64,000 nt of DNA. It comes from Citrobacter amalonaticus (GTDB taxonomy: Bacteria > Pseudomonadota > Gammaproteobacteria > Enterobacterales > Enterobacteriaceae). Positions 8,195 through 19,061 of this stretch are shown in pieces. Each line of letters starts with the position of its first letter. Position 1 is the first letter of the stretch. The notes beneath the pieces are model-generated. The model was given only the letters and a program-made list of their open reading frames with translations. It was not told the DNA's origin and made no database searches. The stretch spans positions 1 through 64,000 of the forward strand of contig JARDVN010000002.1 of NCBI GenBank assembly GCA_028994555.1. Reading direction: 5' to 3'. Position numbers and translations under genes: made by a program.

Positions 8195-9226
8195 TCAATA
8201 GGCGTCGTTCAGCGCAAAGATCGGCTTGCGGGTGCGCCACTGCCCTCGGGTGAAGTCGGGAAAATCTAACGTGCGATTGCCCTCAGCAATCGATTGTTCC
8301 GACAGAGGCGTGATCGCGCTCCAGGCCAGCGCGTCGTAAATGTCGATTGGCATCGGGGCCTTGGCCTTCAGCGCCTCGACAAAAGCGTGGATCACGAACC
8401 AGTCCATCCCGCCATGCCCGGCCCCTGCCGCCAGATCGGCGTAGCGTTTCCATAGCGGGTGATCGTATTTCGCAAACCAGCCCTCGGCAGGCTCCCAGCG
8501 GTGCGGCTGTGGGCTCTTGCCCTCCAGATAGATCGACTTGTTGACGTCCATCCACAGCCCCTCGGTGCCTTGCACCCGAAAGCCGAGAGAATAGGGGCGC
8601 GGCAGCGAGGTGTCGTGGCACAGCATGATCGTTTCACCATTAGTGCAGCCGATCATGGTGTTGACCACATCACCCAGTGCGAATTTCACCTCGGCGTTGG
8701 GATGATCGGCAGAGCCGTTCTTGACGACATAATCATGCAGCCCGCGCGCCTTACAGCCGAAGCCGCCAGCGCCCGCTTCGCCCGGCAACGCGACCTTCAG
8801 GGTGCGGGTCTGCGGCGGGTAGCACACGCCGGCATCGGCGCAGCCCTGGTACTTCACGGTCAGGGTGGTCGCGCTCGCGCCGGCCGCGGGCGTGCCGGTG
8901 AGGGTGCCGAGCAATTCCTTGCGGTAGGTTTCGACGTCGCCGAAGAATTCGTCGCGGTAGGCCTTGCCCTTCGGCAGCGCCATGGTCGCGCCGGTGAAGG
9001 CGGCATCGGCCTTGACCGAGGTGCGGTGCCGGTACAGGTAATAGCCGTCGGCGATCCGCCAGCGCACCTCGATGCGGTCCGGCGCGGTGGCCTGCGCGGA
9101 CAGGACGAAGACCTCGTCGACCGGCGGCAGTTCGAAGTCCTGGGCGACGGCCGAGGTCGCGGGCAGCGCAAGCAGCAGGGCGAGCCCGGCCAGCCAGCGG
9201 CGCAGGCGGATCGTGGATGCGGTCAT
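8195..9226 (-). CDS. Chimeric ORF: DsbD N-terminal domain fused to the C-terminus of an oxidoreductase-like protein
   Basis: The first ~155 residues have a signal peptide (RRWLAGLALLLALPATSAVAQ) and the DsbD alpha-domain pattern with VKYQGCADAGVCYPPQ. From about residue 155 (near 8760) the protein changes to a sequence resembling the end of Gfo/Idh/MocA-type proteins (GLWMDVNKSIYLEGK, GGMDWFVIHAFVEALKA). Neither half has a complete domain set. It marks an in-frame recombination joint between two donor chromosomes and is probably non-functional. In NDM regions the two halves are often labelled dsb and tat. Confidence 0.8.
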   Translation of the reverse strand: MTASTIRLRRWLAGLALLLALPATSAVAQDFELPPVDEVFVLSAQATAPDRIEVRWRIADGYYLYRHRTSVKADAAFTGATMALPKGKAYRDEFFGDVETYRKELLGTLTGTPAAGASATTLTVKYQGCADAGVCYPPQTRTLKVALPGEAGAGGFGCKARGLHDYVVKNGSADHPNAEVKFALGDVVNTMIGCTNGETIMLCHDTSLPRPYSLGFRVQGTEGLWMDVNKSIYLEGKSPQPHRWEPAEGWFAKYDHPLWKRYADLAAGAGHGGMDWFVIHAFVEALKAKAPMPIDIYDALAWSAITPLSEQSIAEGNRTLDFPDFTRGQWRTRKPIFALNDAY

Positions 9227-9230
9227 TGGC

Positions 9231-9560
9231 TCAGTTTACCGGTCGGCTCTCGGCGGCCAGCCATTGCAGGTATTCGGGCAGGCCGGACGCGGCTTCGACC
9301 GCGAGCAGCTCCGGGAGTTCGTAGGGATGCAGTTGGCGCAGGCGTTCCTGCAGGGCGGGGTAGGCCTCGGCACTGGTCTTGACCAGCAGCAGGACCTCGG
9401 CCGCGGCCTCGACCTTGCGTTGCCAGCGATAGACCGAACGCAGGCCGGGCAGGAGGTTGACGCAGGCGGCCAGGCGCTCGGCCACCAGCGCGGTGGCGAT
9501 GCGCTCGGCGCTGTCGGCGTCGGGACAGGTGCAGAAGCAGATCAGGGCGCTCACCGGCAT
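9231..9560 (-). CDS. cutA: CutA1-like divalent ion tolerance protein
   Basis: A 109-residue trimeric PII-like protein linked to divalent metal tolerance. Family features: LICFCTCPDADSAERIA near the N-terminus, LAACVNLLPGLRSVYRWQ, and LHPYELPELLAV. I chose the ATG giving MPVSALICF; the longer frame upstream covers the groES promoter region. It is four bases upstream of the dsbD-like gene on the same strand and divergent from groES. Confidence 0.92.
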   Translation of the reverse strand: MPVSALICFCTCPDADSAERIATALVAERLAACVNLLPGLRSVYRWQRKVEAAAEVLLLVKTSAEAYPALQERLRQLHPYELPELLAVEAASGLPEYLQWLAAESRPVN

Positions 9561-9680
9561 AGGGTAGCGGCTGCCCCGATCCGGCGGGCCTGGCGGACAT
9601 CCGCGTGCGGCCCTTGAAAGTCGGCGGGCCCGCCCCATCTCGGTGGCATGCCGGGTTCGCCCGGTTCTGTTGTCCGCGGT

Positions 9681-9707
9681 TTGGCACTCGCTTCGCGCGA
9701 CTGCTAA
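9681..9707 (+). promoter_or_regulatory. CIRCE-like operator and promoter of groESL
   Basis: TTGGCACTC, nine bases, GACTGCTAA matches the HrcA operator CIRCE (TTAGCACTC-N9-GAGTGCTAA) at 8 of 9 positions in each arm. It overlaps a possible promoter, TTGGCA and TAAAAT (9705-9710) with an 18-bp spacer. CIRCE/HrcA controls groESL in many bacteria but not in Escherichia coli. Confidence 0.8.
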
Positions 9708-9753
9708 AATCGCCGGGTTTTTCCACGTCAATCAACCATTTACCGAGGTTGCC

Positions 9754-10044
9754 ATGTCCAATATCAAGCCGCTGCACGACCGCGTGGTCATCAAGCGCAT
9801 GGAAGAAGAGAAGCTGTCCGCCGGCGGGATCGTGATCCCGGATTCGGCCACCGAGAAGCCGATCAAGGGCGAAGTCGTCGCCGTCGGCACCGGCAAGGTG
9901 CTGGACAACGGCCAGGTCCGCGCGCCGCAGGTCAAGGTCGGCGACAAGGTGCTGTTCGGCAAGTACAGCGGCACCGAAGTGAAGCTGGACGGCGTCGAGC
10001 TGCTGGTGGTGAAGGAAGACGACCTGTTCGCGATCCTCGGCTGA
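9754..10044 (+). CDS. groES: GroES co-chaperonin
   Basis: A 96-residue cap of the GroEL folding chamber, starting [15 protein letters not shown] with the mobile loop [14 protein letters not shown] and ending [10 protein letters not shown]. Longer in-frame starts run into the promoter and are unlikely. With groEL it forms a complete operon, a Xanthomonas-like chromosomal passenger of the NDM region. Confidence 0.96.
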   Translation: MSNIKPLHDRVVIKRMEEEKLSAGGIVIPDSATEKPIKGEVVAVGTGKVLDNGQVRAPQVKVGDKVLFGKYSGTEVKLDGVELLVVKEDDLFAILG

Positions 10045-10093
10045 TCGCGCGTCGCTCCCACACATTTCTCATCCGAATAATTTTTCGAGGTAA

Positions 10094-11740
<1,647 letters not shown>

Positions 11741-11767
11741 GCCCCGCGATCCATCAAGCAAGACCAC

Positions 11768-11792
11768 AAAGCCCGGCCTCGTGCCGGGCTTT
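11768..11792 (+). terminator. groESL terminator
   Basis: Perfect arms AAAGCCCGGC and GCCGGGCTTT around a short loop, 28 bp after the groEL stop. The T run is only three bases. Confidence 0.75.
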
Positions 11793-11928
11793 GTGCGTTC
11801 TGGCGTCCGAGGCGGGAGACTTCCTACCCGCCCCGCGGCAATGTCTGACGCGAAGATCAGAAAACGCCGATATGAACGCGTGCTCGCGGGCGCAACCCTG
11901 AGCAGCCGTCCCTGCAACGGAGCGCTGC

Positions 11929-12511
11929 GTGCCGCGCCTGACCGCACCCCGGCGGCAGGCCGAGGTGTGCGCGCCACTGCCGGCCGCCCACGCCGCTGCG
12001 CGTTACGCGCGCCACCTGCCCGAGCGCACGCTGCTGTACGCGCTAGTGCAGGCGCACTACCCGGACTTCATCGCGCGTCTTGAGGCCGAAGACCGCCCGC
12101 TGCCCGAGTATGTGCGCGAGGAGTTCGAGACCTACCTGCGCTGCGGCGTGCTCGAGCACGGCTTCCTGCGCGTGGTCTGCGAGCACTGTCGTGCCGAGAG
12201 GCTGGTGGCGTATTCCTGCAAGAAGCGCGGGCTGTGCCCGAGCTGCGGCGCACGGCGCATGGCCGAGTCGGCGCGGCATCTGGTGGACGAGGTGTTCGGC
12301 CCGCGGCCGGTGCGGCAATGGGTGCTGAGTTTCCCGTACCCGTTGCGCTTCCTGTTCGCCAGCAAGCCTGAGGCGATCGGCCCGGTGCTGGGCATCGTGC
12401 ATCGTGTGATCGCCGGTTGGCTTGCCGATCAGGCCGGCGTGCCGCGGGATACGGCGCAATGCGGCGTGGTGACCCTGATCCAGCGCTTCGGCAGCGCGCT
12501 GAATCTCAAGT
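11929..12511 (+). pseudogene. Truncated ISCR-type (IS91 family) transposase, ISCR27-like
   Basis: About 194 N-terminal residues of a rolling-circle transposase. The zinc-binding region is clear (CEHCRAERLVAYSCKKRG, CPSCGARRMAESARH), followed by WVLSFPYPLRFL and TLIQRFGSALNL. The HUH and catalytic tyrosine part is missing. It aligns with the ISCR1 transposase near the other end of the window but is clearly divergent. It is cut where the plasmid rhs gene begins. An ISCR27 fragment after groEL is common in NDM regions. Confidence 0.85.
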
Positions 12512-15002
12512 GTAACCCAAACCCTCACCTATGACGCCAGAGGAAGACTTGTCAGCTCCACTGGGCCAGAAGGAACCACGGTCTACAACTATGATGCTGT
12601 GGGCCTCCTGAGTTCGCTGACCAAGCCAAATGGTGCAACCGTCAGCTATGAGTACGACGCTGCACATCGGCTGGTGGCGGAAACAGATGCACAGGGCAAC
12701 CGGCGCGAGCTTGAGCTCAATGACCTCGGGAACCCAGTAGAAGAGCGACTGCTCGATGCGCTGGGCCAGACCCGTTGGATAGAGCGCCGGATCTTCAACG
12801 AAATCGGCTGGCTCTCCAGTGTCTCCGACGCCTATAGCAATCAGTCATCGTTTTCCTACGATGTGGTGGCAAACCTGATACAGGAGACCAGTCCCTCTGG
12901 TAACACACACTCCTACAAGTACGACGGCTTCCATCACCGGACACAAACGACCGATCCCCTCGGGAAGGTCACGCAGGTGCTCTACAAGGATACCGGCGAT
13001 GTTTACCGTGTCTCCGACCCTCGTTCGCGCCTGACCTACTACAGCTACAACGGCTTTGGCGAAGTGACCCAGGTCCGGAGCCCGGACACCGGCACCACCG
13101 ACATTACCTATGACGAAGCCGGTAACGTGGCAACGCGCAAAACGGCCAAGGGGCAAACCACAAGCTACAGCTATGACGCGCTGAACCGGATCATCGAAAC
13201 CTCCAGCGATGTCGCTGGCGAATCGCCAATTCTGTACGGGTACGACGAAGCAACCTCACCATACGGCATAGGCCGCTTGACCTCAGTCGATGATGGCAAC
13301 GGTGTCCGGAGATTTGGCTACACCCCCGAAGGATGGCTGGCTTACGAAACCTGGGAAACCCACGGGCAGAGCCTGACTACCCAGTACCAATACGATGGTG
13401 CAGGCCTCGTCACGAAGATCACGTATCCCAGTGGCCGTGAGGTCTCCTACACCCGTGACTCAGCCGGTGACGTCATCGAGGTGACAACGACACAAGCAGG
13501 CACCACAACAAACCTGGCAAGCCAGATTGAGCGAGCGCCCTTTGGCCCCGTCACCAGTATGGTCAGAGGGAACGGCATTTCAGAAAGCCGCACTCTGGAT
13601 CTCGATTACCGTGTCACCGGCATCGACGCTGCTAGGGTGCATTCGCTGGTCTATCGGTACACGCCAGACTCGTTGATTTCAGCCATAGACGACAATCTCA
13701 GCTCATCAGTCAATCAGTCACTCGGTTATGACGCGGTTGGCCGCATCACCTCTGCTGAGGGGATCTATGGCGTTTTGGGCTATGGCTATGACGCCACCGG
13801 CAACAGGACCTCGATCACGACCGATGGCCTGAGCCAAAGCTACACCATCAACTACATGAACAACTGGTTGGTGAAGGCCGGGCAAACCTCCAGAAGCTAT
13901 GACGCCAATGGCAACCTGACGAAGCAGGGGGGCGGATACCTTCACCTATGACAGCCAGAACCGGCTGGTGGCCGCAACGGTCGCGGGAGTGACTGTAAGC
14001 TACACATACAACCATCTGGATCAGCGTGTAACCAAGACCCTAAACGGGCATACCCGGCTGCTGGTTTACGACCTGGCAGGAAACCTCATCGAGGAGCTGG
14101 ACGCGGCCACTGGAGACGTGCTGGCGGAGTACATCTGGCTCGATGGGACACCCTTGGGCTTTGTTCAGTCAGGACAGACCTACCAAGTCCACGTCGATCA
14201 CCTGGGCACCCCGAAGGCACTGACCGACGTCAGCGGCCAAGTCGTTTGGAAGGCGAGCTACAGCCCGTTCGGTAAGGCCAGCATCATCATCCAGGGGCCA
14301 ACCTTCAACCTGCGATTCCCAGGACAGTATTACGACGCGGAGACCGGGTTCCACTACAACTGGCGGCGTTACTACGACCCAGCGACCGGGCGGTACATTA
14401 CCAGCGACCCTCTTGGCCTGATCGATGGAGTAAACACCTACGGGTATGTGCATGGAAACCCTATGTCCAATACCGACCCGACGGGTGAATTTGCGTTTGT
14501 TGGTGCAGGTATTGGAGCTGGGTTGGAGCTACTTAGCCAACTAATCGAAAATAATGGGAGTTGGAAATGTGTTAGTTGGTCAAAAGTTGGAATCGCCGGA
14601 GCGATTGGGGCTATAGGTGGCGGCTGGGCGTCAGGAGTTTTCAGACATGCCAGCTCCGGTAAATCGTGGTTCAAATTAAGCCAAAAATGGAGCAATGTCT
14701 CACCCAGAGTAAGGAAAGTTCAAGGGGTTCCACGAGGTAATGAGCTTCACCATTGGGCTATTCAGAGAAATGGCAAGTTTGGCAAATATGTTCCTGACTC
14801 AATAAAAAACCATCCTTGGAACTTGAAGTCCATTCCAAGAGATATTCACCAAAACATTCACGGCAATGGACCTACCCCATATAGCGCATTTGGTCGTTGG
14901 TGGCACGGGACGCCTGAATGGGCAAAAGTAGCTCAAGCCTCTCCTGTTAGTGGTGGTTTAGCTGATTCAATAAATGATGAGGGATGCGGTTGTGCAAATT
15001 GA
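12512..15002 (+). CDS. rhs: Rhs-family protein, 5'-truncated, with C-terminal nuclease-like tip
   Basis: About 829 codons remain of a large Rhs/YD-repeat protein. YD repeats (such as YDAAHRLVAETDAQGN) form the toxin-enclosing shell. The core ends with RYYDPATGRYITSDPLGLIDG and NPMSNTDPTGE. The last ~170 residues are a variable tip with GNELHHWAIQRN and IHQNIHG, suggesting an HNH-like nuclease. Six Gs at 13927-13932 break the frame; five restore KQGADTFTYDSQNRLV. The 5' end is lost at the ISCR27-like junction, so this copy lacks its own start. IncC plasmids carry an rhs gene here. Confidence 0.85.
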
Positions 15003-15414
15003 ATTTCCAGCGCTGCTTGTGAGCAGCAAGAAAAGGTCGCTCTTCGTAGTGGCATCAGAATCCGAGTTCGGGAAATGTACTATTCAGTCTTTGAGGAACG
15101 GTTATTTTGAGCTGATGGACATTTATGATTCGGAAGGTCGTCACTACAAAATAGACGAGGTTGCGAGCTACAAGCCGCTAAGTCCATTCTGGTACTGGCC
15201 TGTAGAAATTGTGATGTATGGTTCTCGACTGTTTAAGGCTAATTTCAATGCTGTTCTTATCTCTAATCTGGATTGCAAGGAGTTAAAATCTGAACTTTGT
15301 GATTTGGCTAAAAAGTACAGAAGTAATTTGGATTCCGGCGTCGGAATTGAAAAGATTATGGAGGAAATGGAGTCTGCCAGAACAATTAAAGAATTGATAA
15401 AGGTTTTTGGCTAG
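14974..15414 (+). CDS. Putative immunity protein for the Rhs tip
   Basis: A 146-residue protein without recognised domain. Its start overlaps the last 29 bases of rhs, and it is AT-rich like the toxin tip. Overlap and position directly after a polymorphic-toxin tip are typical of a cognate immunity gene, which protects the producer from the nuclease tip. The assignment rests on position only. Confidence 0.6.
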   Translation: MMRDAVVQIEFPALLVSSKKRSLFVVASESEFGKCTIQSLRNGYFELMDIYDSEGRHYKIDEVASYKPLSPFWYWPVEIVMYGSRLFKANFNAVLISNLDCKELKSELCDLAKKYRSNLDSGVGIEKIMEEMESARTIKELIKVFG

Positions 15415-15444
15415 TTATTCATTGAATACGCTGGTGTTAGTCTA

Positions 15445-15485
15445 GCTAACCGACGCCAGCGGCCAAGTGTTTGGAAGGCGAGCCA
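15445..15485 (+). repeat. Displaced relic of the rhs core
   Basis: About 41 bp matches the rhs core at 14220-14260 with three substitutions and one missing base (shared CAGCGGCCAAGT and GTTTGGAAGGCGAGC). It lies just after the immunity gene and is not coding. It looks like the remnant of an older Rhs tip left after replacement. Confidence 0.8.
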
Positions 15486-15585
15486 TCATAGAGTCAGTAG
15501 AGAGAGATACTTTTGGAAATCAATAGTATTATGATTGGTACAAATGAGTTGTAGCTCCATATTTTAAAGGGGGGATTTCAGAGAA

Positions 15586-16038
15586 ATGAAGAATAAGAAG
15601 GTAATAACTTTGATAATGGCCGCAGCCGCATCATGCTCGTCAGTCTACGCCGCGACATTACCGACCAGTGAGGTAGACGCATACATACTTGCGATGAACA
15701 CCATGTCACCTATCACTGCAAAGTACACCATCCAGTACAAGCAAGCGGTTGAGCAGAAATGCAATACAGCCCTGAGCGTTGAGCAGCTCAACTCAAAGGC
15801 ATTCACCAATGTTGTCCAGGCAATGGTGAGTAGTGAGACCGTCGATAGAATGGGGCTTGATGCTGCTGGTGGATCACTCCAGGATACCCTGTCTGTGATC
15901 GGCAAGAACGTCACATGCAGTGACCTGAACGCGCCATTTAAAGCACTCTTGGATGATAAGGACTTCACCAGAAAGCATCAGCACCTATCGAAGGTGCTGC
16001 ATACTTGGAATGAAGTTGTTTCTCAAAGCAAACCCTGA
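15586..16038 (+). CDS. Hypothetical secreted protein
   Basis: A 150-residue protein with a signal peptide (MKNKKVITLIMAAAASCSSVYA). The mature part contains two cysteines (KCNTAL, VTCSDL) that could form a disulfide bond. No domain recognised. It has a good ribosome-binding site (AAAGGGGGGATT upstream) and its own terminator. Confidence 0.8.
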   Translation: MKNKKVITLIMAAAASCSSVYAATLPTSEVDAYILAMNTMSPITAKYTIQYKQAVEQKCNTALSVEQLNSKAFTNVVQAMVSSETVDRMGLDAAGGSLQDTLSVIGKNVTCSDLNAPFKALLDDKDFTRKHQHLSKVLHTWNEVVSQSKP

Positions 16039-16657
16039 GTAACAAAAAGGAGCCTAACTGGCTCCTTTTTTTAATGGGGATGATGTTACGTTCGTGGACG
16101 TTATTTTCACTCGGGATATGTAACGTTGAAAAAGGCGTACCGACAAGAGAGTGGTCACATAGCTCTCCATAATAGATGAGCGACAAAATCTCTTGCTCGT
16201 TGATTTTTCCCACCTTAAAAAGGTAATTGATTATTGCTGTATCCAGTAGGTCGTGACACCCATTAAGCAGATCCACGATATTGGCCGCAGCTTCATTTTC
16301 CTCTCCGTCATCTCGACCGGCTAATACTGATTCAACCCAAGCCTCAAGGCTCGGATGTCCCTCAGCGAGCTCTATTTGACGGCACTCGTTCTCGATCAAC
16401 CCTGTGATTGCTTCGTTGAGCGTTCCGCCATAAGTCGGCATGTTGAGAACAACTCCAAATCCGGGGATTTCTTTTTGGATTGGCTTCGCATCCTTGGGAG
16501 CTGATTTCAGCCACAGGAAAAACCAGATCCCAGAGCTTATGTCTTCCGGCTTGACCTGGTTGGCCGCAAGGAATTTGGAAACCTCGTTACAGATGATGCC
16601 ATCTGGCGCTGCCATCTCGTAAATACCCGCCATCAGATCTTCAAGGCTCTTATACAT
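15965..16657 (-). CDS. Hypothetical protein
   Basis: Start chosen at MYKSLEDLMAGIYEMAA, preceded by GAGAGAT. Acidic, about 230 residues, no known domain. As written the frame runs through the terminator of the opposing gene and 74 bases into it, which is unusual, so the true 3' end may be earlier and lost to a homopolymer error. Convergent with the secreted-protein gene. Confidence 0.6.
   Translation of the reverse strand: MYKSLEDLMAGIYEMAAPDGIICNEVSKFLAANQVKPEDISSGIWFFLWLKSAPKDAKPIQKEIPGFGVVLNMPTYGGTLNEAITGLIENECRQIELAEGHPSLEAWVESVLAGRDDGEENEAAANIVDLLNGCHDLLDTAIINYLFKVGKINEQEILSLIYYGELCDHSLVGTPFSTLHIPSENNVHERNIIPIKKRSQLGSFLLLRVCFEKQLHSKYAAPSIGADAFW
16044..16072 (+). terminator. Rho-independent terminator
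   Basis: AAGGAGCC, loop TAACT, GGCTCCTT followed by a T run. It ends the preceding secreted-protein gene. Confidence 0.9.
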
Positions 16658-16763
16658 ATTATCTCTCGCACCTGTACATGATGTTTTCACTATCGTTGTT
16701 AAGCGTTTTTTCAGCAAGTATGTTCCAGCGAGACATCTTATACCATTCCATCTAAATCTGTAA

Positions 16764-16809
16764 AATTACCGTATTACCGTATTACCGTAATTATGTTAAT
16801 TACGGTAAA
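16764..16809. promoter_or_regulatory. ATTACCGT repeat cluster, putative operator
   Basis: Three tandem ATTACCGT units followed by an inverted ATTACGGTAA in AT-rich DNA between two divergent genes. A related cluster lies upstream of the KfrA-like gene. Likely binding site of a plasmid regulator. Confidence 0.65.
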
Positions 16810-16926
16810 TAAATTTAAGTTCTTCTTGCTGTTGTTCTACTTATTAAAATGTACCTTTGAAAAAGTAGAGTTTTTGGAATAGGATAGGTGGTGCTGAATG
16901 CCCACTTTTTACAAGGAGCGCGACCA

Positions 16927-17208
16927 GTGATTTTTGATGTAAGAGCGACCTTTGAAGTGGCACTCCAGACGGACACCCACCTGGTACTTATCGATCTGGA
17001 TCAGGGAGCATCAGTTACGAACGATGCTGATGCAGTGATCGCCTGGTTGGCCGCAAACCTCGAAGGTGGAATTGGAAAACGTAAGGTGTACTACCGGGAC
17101 ACCGATGGACGCTTTGATGAGCTCAAGGTTAATGCCGGTGCTTTTGCCGGATTTGCACCTTGTAGCGAAGGCCAGCAGACCACCTTGGCTGGGATGCTCG
17201 GCCAGTAA
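16927..17208 (+). CDS. Hypothetical protein
   Basis: I start at the GTG giving (V)IFDVRATFEVALQTD, with AAGGAG ten bases upstream; a longer start lacks support. About 93 residues, no recognised domain. First gene of a run of closely spaced or overlapping genes extending to 20.4 kb. Confidence 0.7.
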   Translation: MIFDVRATFEVALQTDTHLVLIDLDQGASVTNDADAVIAWLAANLEGGIGKRKVYYRDTDGRFDELKVNAGAFAGFAPCSEGQQTTLAGMLGQ

Positions 17209-17226
17209 CTTTGTGTGGAGAACTCG

Positions 17227-17514
17227 ATGTTAAACAAAAACAAATTTGAGAAAGTTTTAAAGAGAATCCTCGATAAGAACTTTGAGCGCTGCTCTATTTG
17301 CAGGAAACCATTCCCTGGACCGTGCCATACTTTTGCTGGTTTGGATTCGGACAATAAAGTTCAGAACGTAGGTTCTTGCTGTCGGACCAGTATTGTGGAC
17401 TTGCGGCATGGAGGTGTGTATACGACCGCTCCTGTAGATACTCAAGAGGGGCAAAGTCAGGCGCATGAGCTACTCGCAACACATCCTTGTAAGGGGATGA
17501 TGGGGCATGCTTAG
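17227..17514 (+). CDS. Small cysteine-rich hypothetical protein
   Basis: About 95 residues from MLNKNKFEKVLKRIL, with CSICRKPFPGPCHTF and a later GSCC, which may form a zinc site. Function unknown. Its stop overlaps the start of the phosphatase-like gene by eight bases, suggesting translational coupling. Confidence 0.7.
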   Translation: MLNKNKFEKVLKRILDKNFERCSICRKPFPGPCHTFAGLDSDNKVQNVGSCCRTSIVDLRHGGVYTTAPVDTQEGQSQAHELLATHPCKGMMGHA

Positions 17515-18043
17515 CAAAAAAGTCTTTTTCATTAGTCAAGCGGAGGCCGAAAGACTGGAGCCGGTTCCCGGTGCGGCCATGATCTCCATAACTGACCCAG
17601 ACAAGTCCCCTGCCGCTCTCGGACAGTGGGGGCAGTTGTACCGCGATAGCTTCTATGACGGCGGCTATTCTGAGAACACCATCCACACGATGAAGGCAGC
17701 GTTCCGGATGAATTACGCCTCTTACATTGACTCATCCCAGGCTGAAAAGCTGTCCACCTTCCTGGATGGATTGGTTGGTAGCGGTATCGATCAGATCTTC
17801 GTTCATTGCTATTACGGAGAATCCAGAAGTGGCGCGGTAGCGCTGTACCTCCAGAACAAACATGGATTCACTCCGAATAAGCCGATCACCAAGCCCAACC
17901 GAACAGTTTACGAATTGCTGTGCAATCCAACCAAGTTTGAACCACTGATGCAAAGCTACGAAACGCAACATATGGAGGAGGAACTACCTCTTCACCTCAA
18001 AATATGGGATTTTCTTCTCGTTGCGGTCGGGCTTAGGAGGTGA
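17507..18043 (+). CDS. Protein tyrosine phosphatase-like protein
   Basis: A 178-residue protein with the P-loop VHCYYGESRSGAVA, which fits the cysteine phosphatase signature HC-x5-R followed by Ser. An upstream Asp (SITDPD or SYIDSS) could be the general acid. It overlaps its upstream neighbour and ends at the ribosome-binding site of the recombinase gene. The substrate is unknown, and phosphatases of this kind are unusual on plasmids. Confidence 0.75.
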   Translation: MLSKKVFFISQAEAERLEPVPGAAMISITDPDKSPAALGQWGQLYRDSFYDGGYSENTIHTMKAAFRMNYASYIDSSQAEKLSTFLDGLVGSGIDQIFVHCYYGESRSGAVALYLQNKHGFTPNKPITKPNRTVYELLCNPTKFEPLMQSYETQHMEEELPLHLKIWDFLLVAVGLRR

Positions 18044-18045
18044 CT

Positions 18046-19057
18046 TTGCACGACACAAACAATGACAAGGAAGAGCTAGTTTCACATGCGAAAGTAAATG
18101 TTCCGGCAGAACAAAGCATTCGCGGTGAACTGTTGCCGTCATCGAGCTCGCTCCGGAACATCCAGGACAACCCCGCCGTCGCCTATCTGGTGAGCCTCGG
18201 GTCAAAGCGAAGCAGGCAGACCATGAGCTCATTCCTCAACATTGTCGCCAAGATGATCGGGTTTCAGAACCTTCGTGACTGTGCATGGAGCTCAATGAGG
18301 CGGCACCACATATTGGCGGTGCTGGAAATGCTGGGGGGATGCAGGGAAGGCTCCGGCAACGATCAACACCTACCTGTCAGCGCTCAAAGGGGTGGCTCTT
18401 GAAGCCTGGACGATGAAGCAAATTGATACGGATAGCTTCCAGCACATTAAGCAAGTCCGTTCAGTACGTGGATCTCGACTTCCTAAAGGGCGGGCACTTG
18501 AACGCCATGAGATTCGCAGCCTCTTTTTCACATGTGAAAGTGATTCAAGCGCCAAAGGGCTTCGGGATGCGGCCATTCTCGGGGTGCTCCTCGGGTGTGG
18601 CTTGCGCCGCTCGGAAATCGTTGCGCTGGACATGGGAAGCATGATCTACAAGGACCGCGCTCTCAAGGTTCTTGGCAAGGGCAACAAAGAGAGAATGGCG
18701 TATGTGCCTGGTGGCGCATGGAAAAGACTGGATAAGTGGGTTGAAGAGGTTCGAGGAACGCATGAAGGGCCTTTATTCCCGAGGATCAGGCGGTTTGATG
18801 ATGTGACTGGAGAGCGGATGTCGGATCAGGCCATCTACCACATCTTGGAGACCAGAAGAGTTGAAGCCGGTCTGGAGATGTTTGCGCCCCATGACCTGCG
18901 ACGCACCTTTGCCTCCTCGATGCTGGATAACGGTGAGGATATTGTGACCGTGAAGGACGCAATGGGCCACTCAAGCATTGCAACTACCCAGAAATATGAC
19001 AGACGCGGCGATGAGCGTTTGAAGAGAGCGAGCCAACGCCTCGATATAGCGGATTAA
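18046..19057 (+). CDS. Tyrosine recombinase (phage integrase family), frameshifted as written
   Basis: About 336 residues once corrected. Six Gs at 18333-18338 break the frame; five give LEMLGDAGKAPATINTYLSALKG, a typical integrase N-domain. The catalytic residues are in GCGLRRSEIVALDMGS (Arg), LGKGNKERM (Lys), APHDLRRTFASSM (His, Arg), MGHSSIATTQKYDRR (His, Tyr). TTG start after AGGAGG; a GTG at 18040 is an alternative. May resolve plasmid multimers or recombine a plasmid site. Confidence 0.85.
18080..18093. promoter_or_regulatory. Degenerate palindrome 1 (TTTCACATGCGAAA)
   Basis: One mismatch to the dispersed palindrome TTTCACATGTGAAA, in the start of the tyrosine recombinase gene. Confidence 0.6.
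18526..18539. promoter_or_regulatory. TTTCACATGTGAAA palindrome 2
   Basis: Perfect palindrome inside the tyrosine recombinase gene, so it is conserved even within coding sequence. Confidence 0.8.
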
Positions 19058-19061
19058 CAGC

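Noticed and set aside
12043..12528. Minus-strand ORFs opposite the ISCR27-like fragment
   Set aside because: Antisense shadows of a GC-rich transposase sequence.
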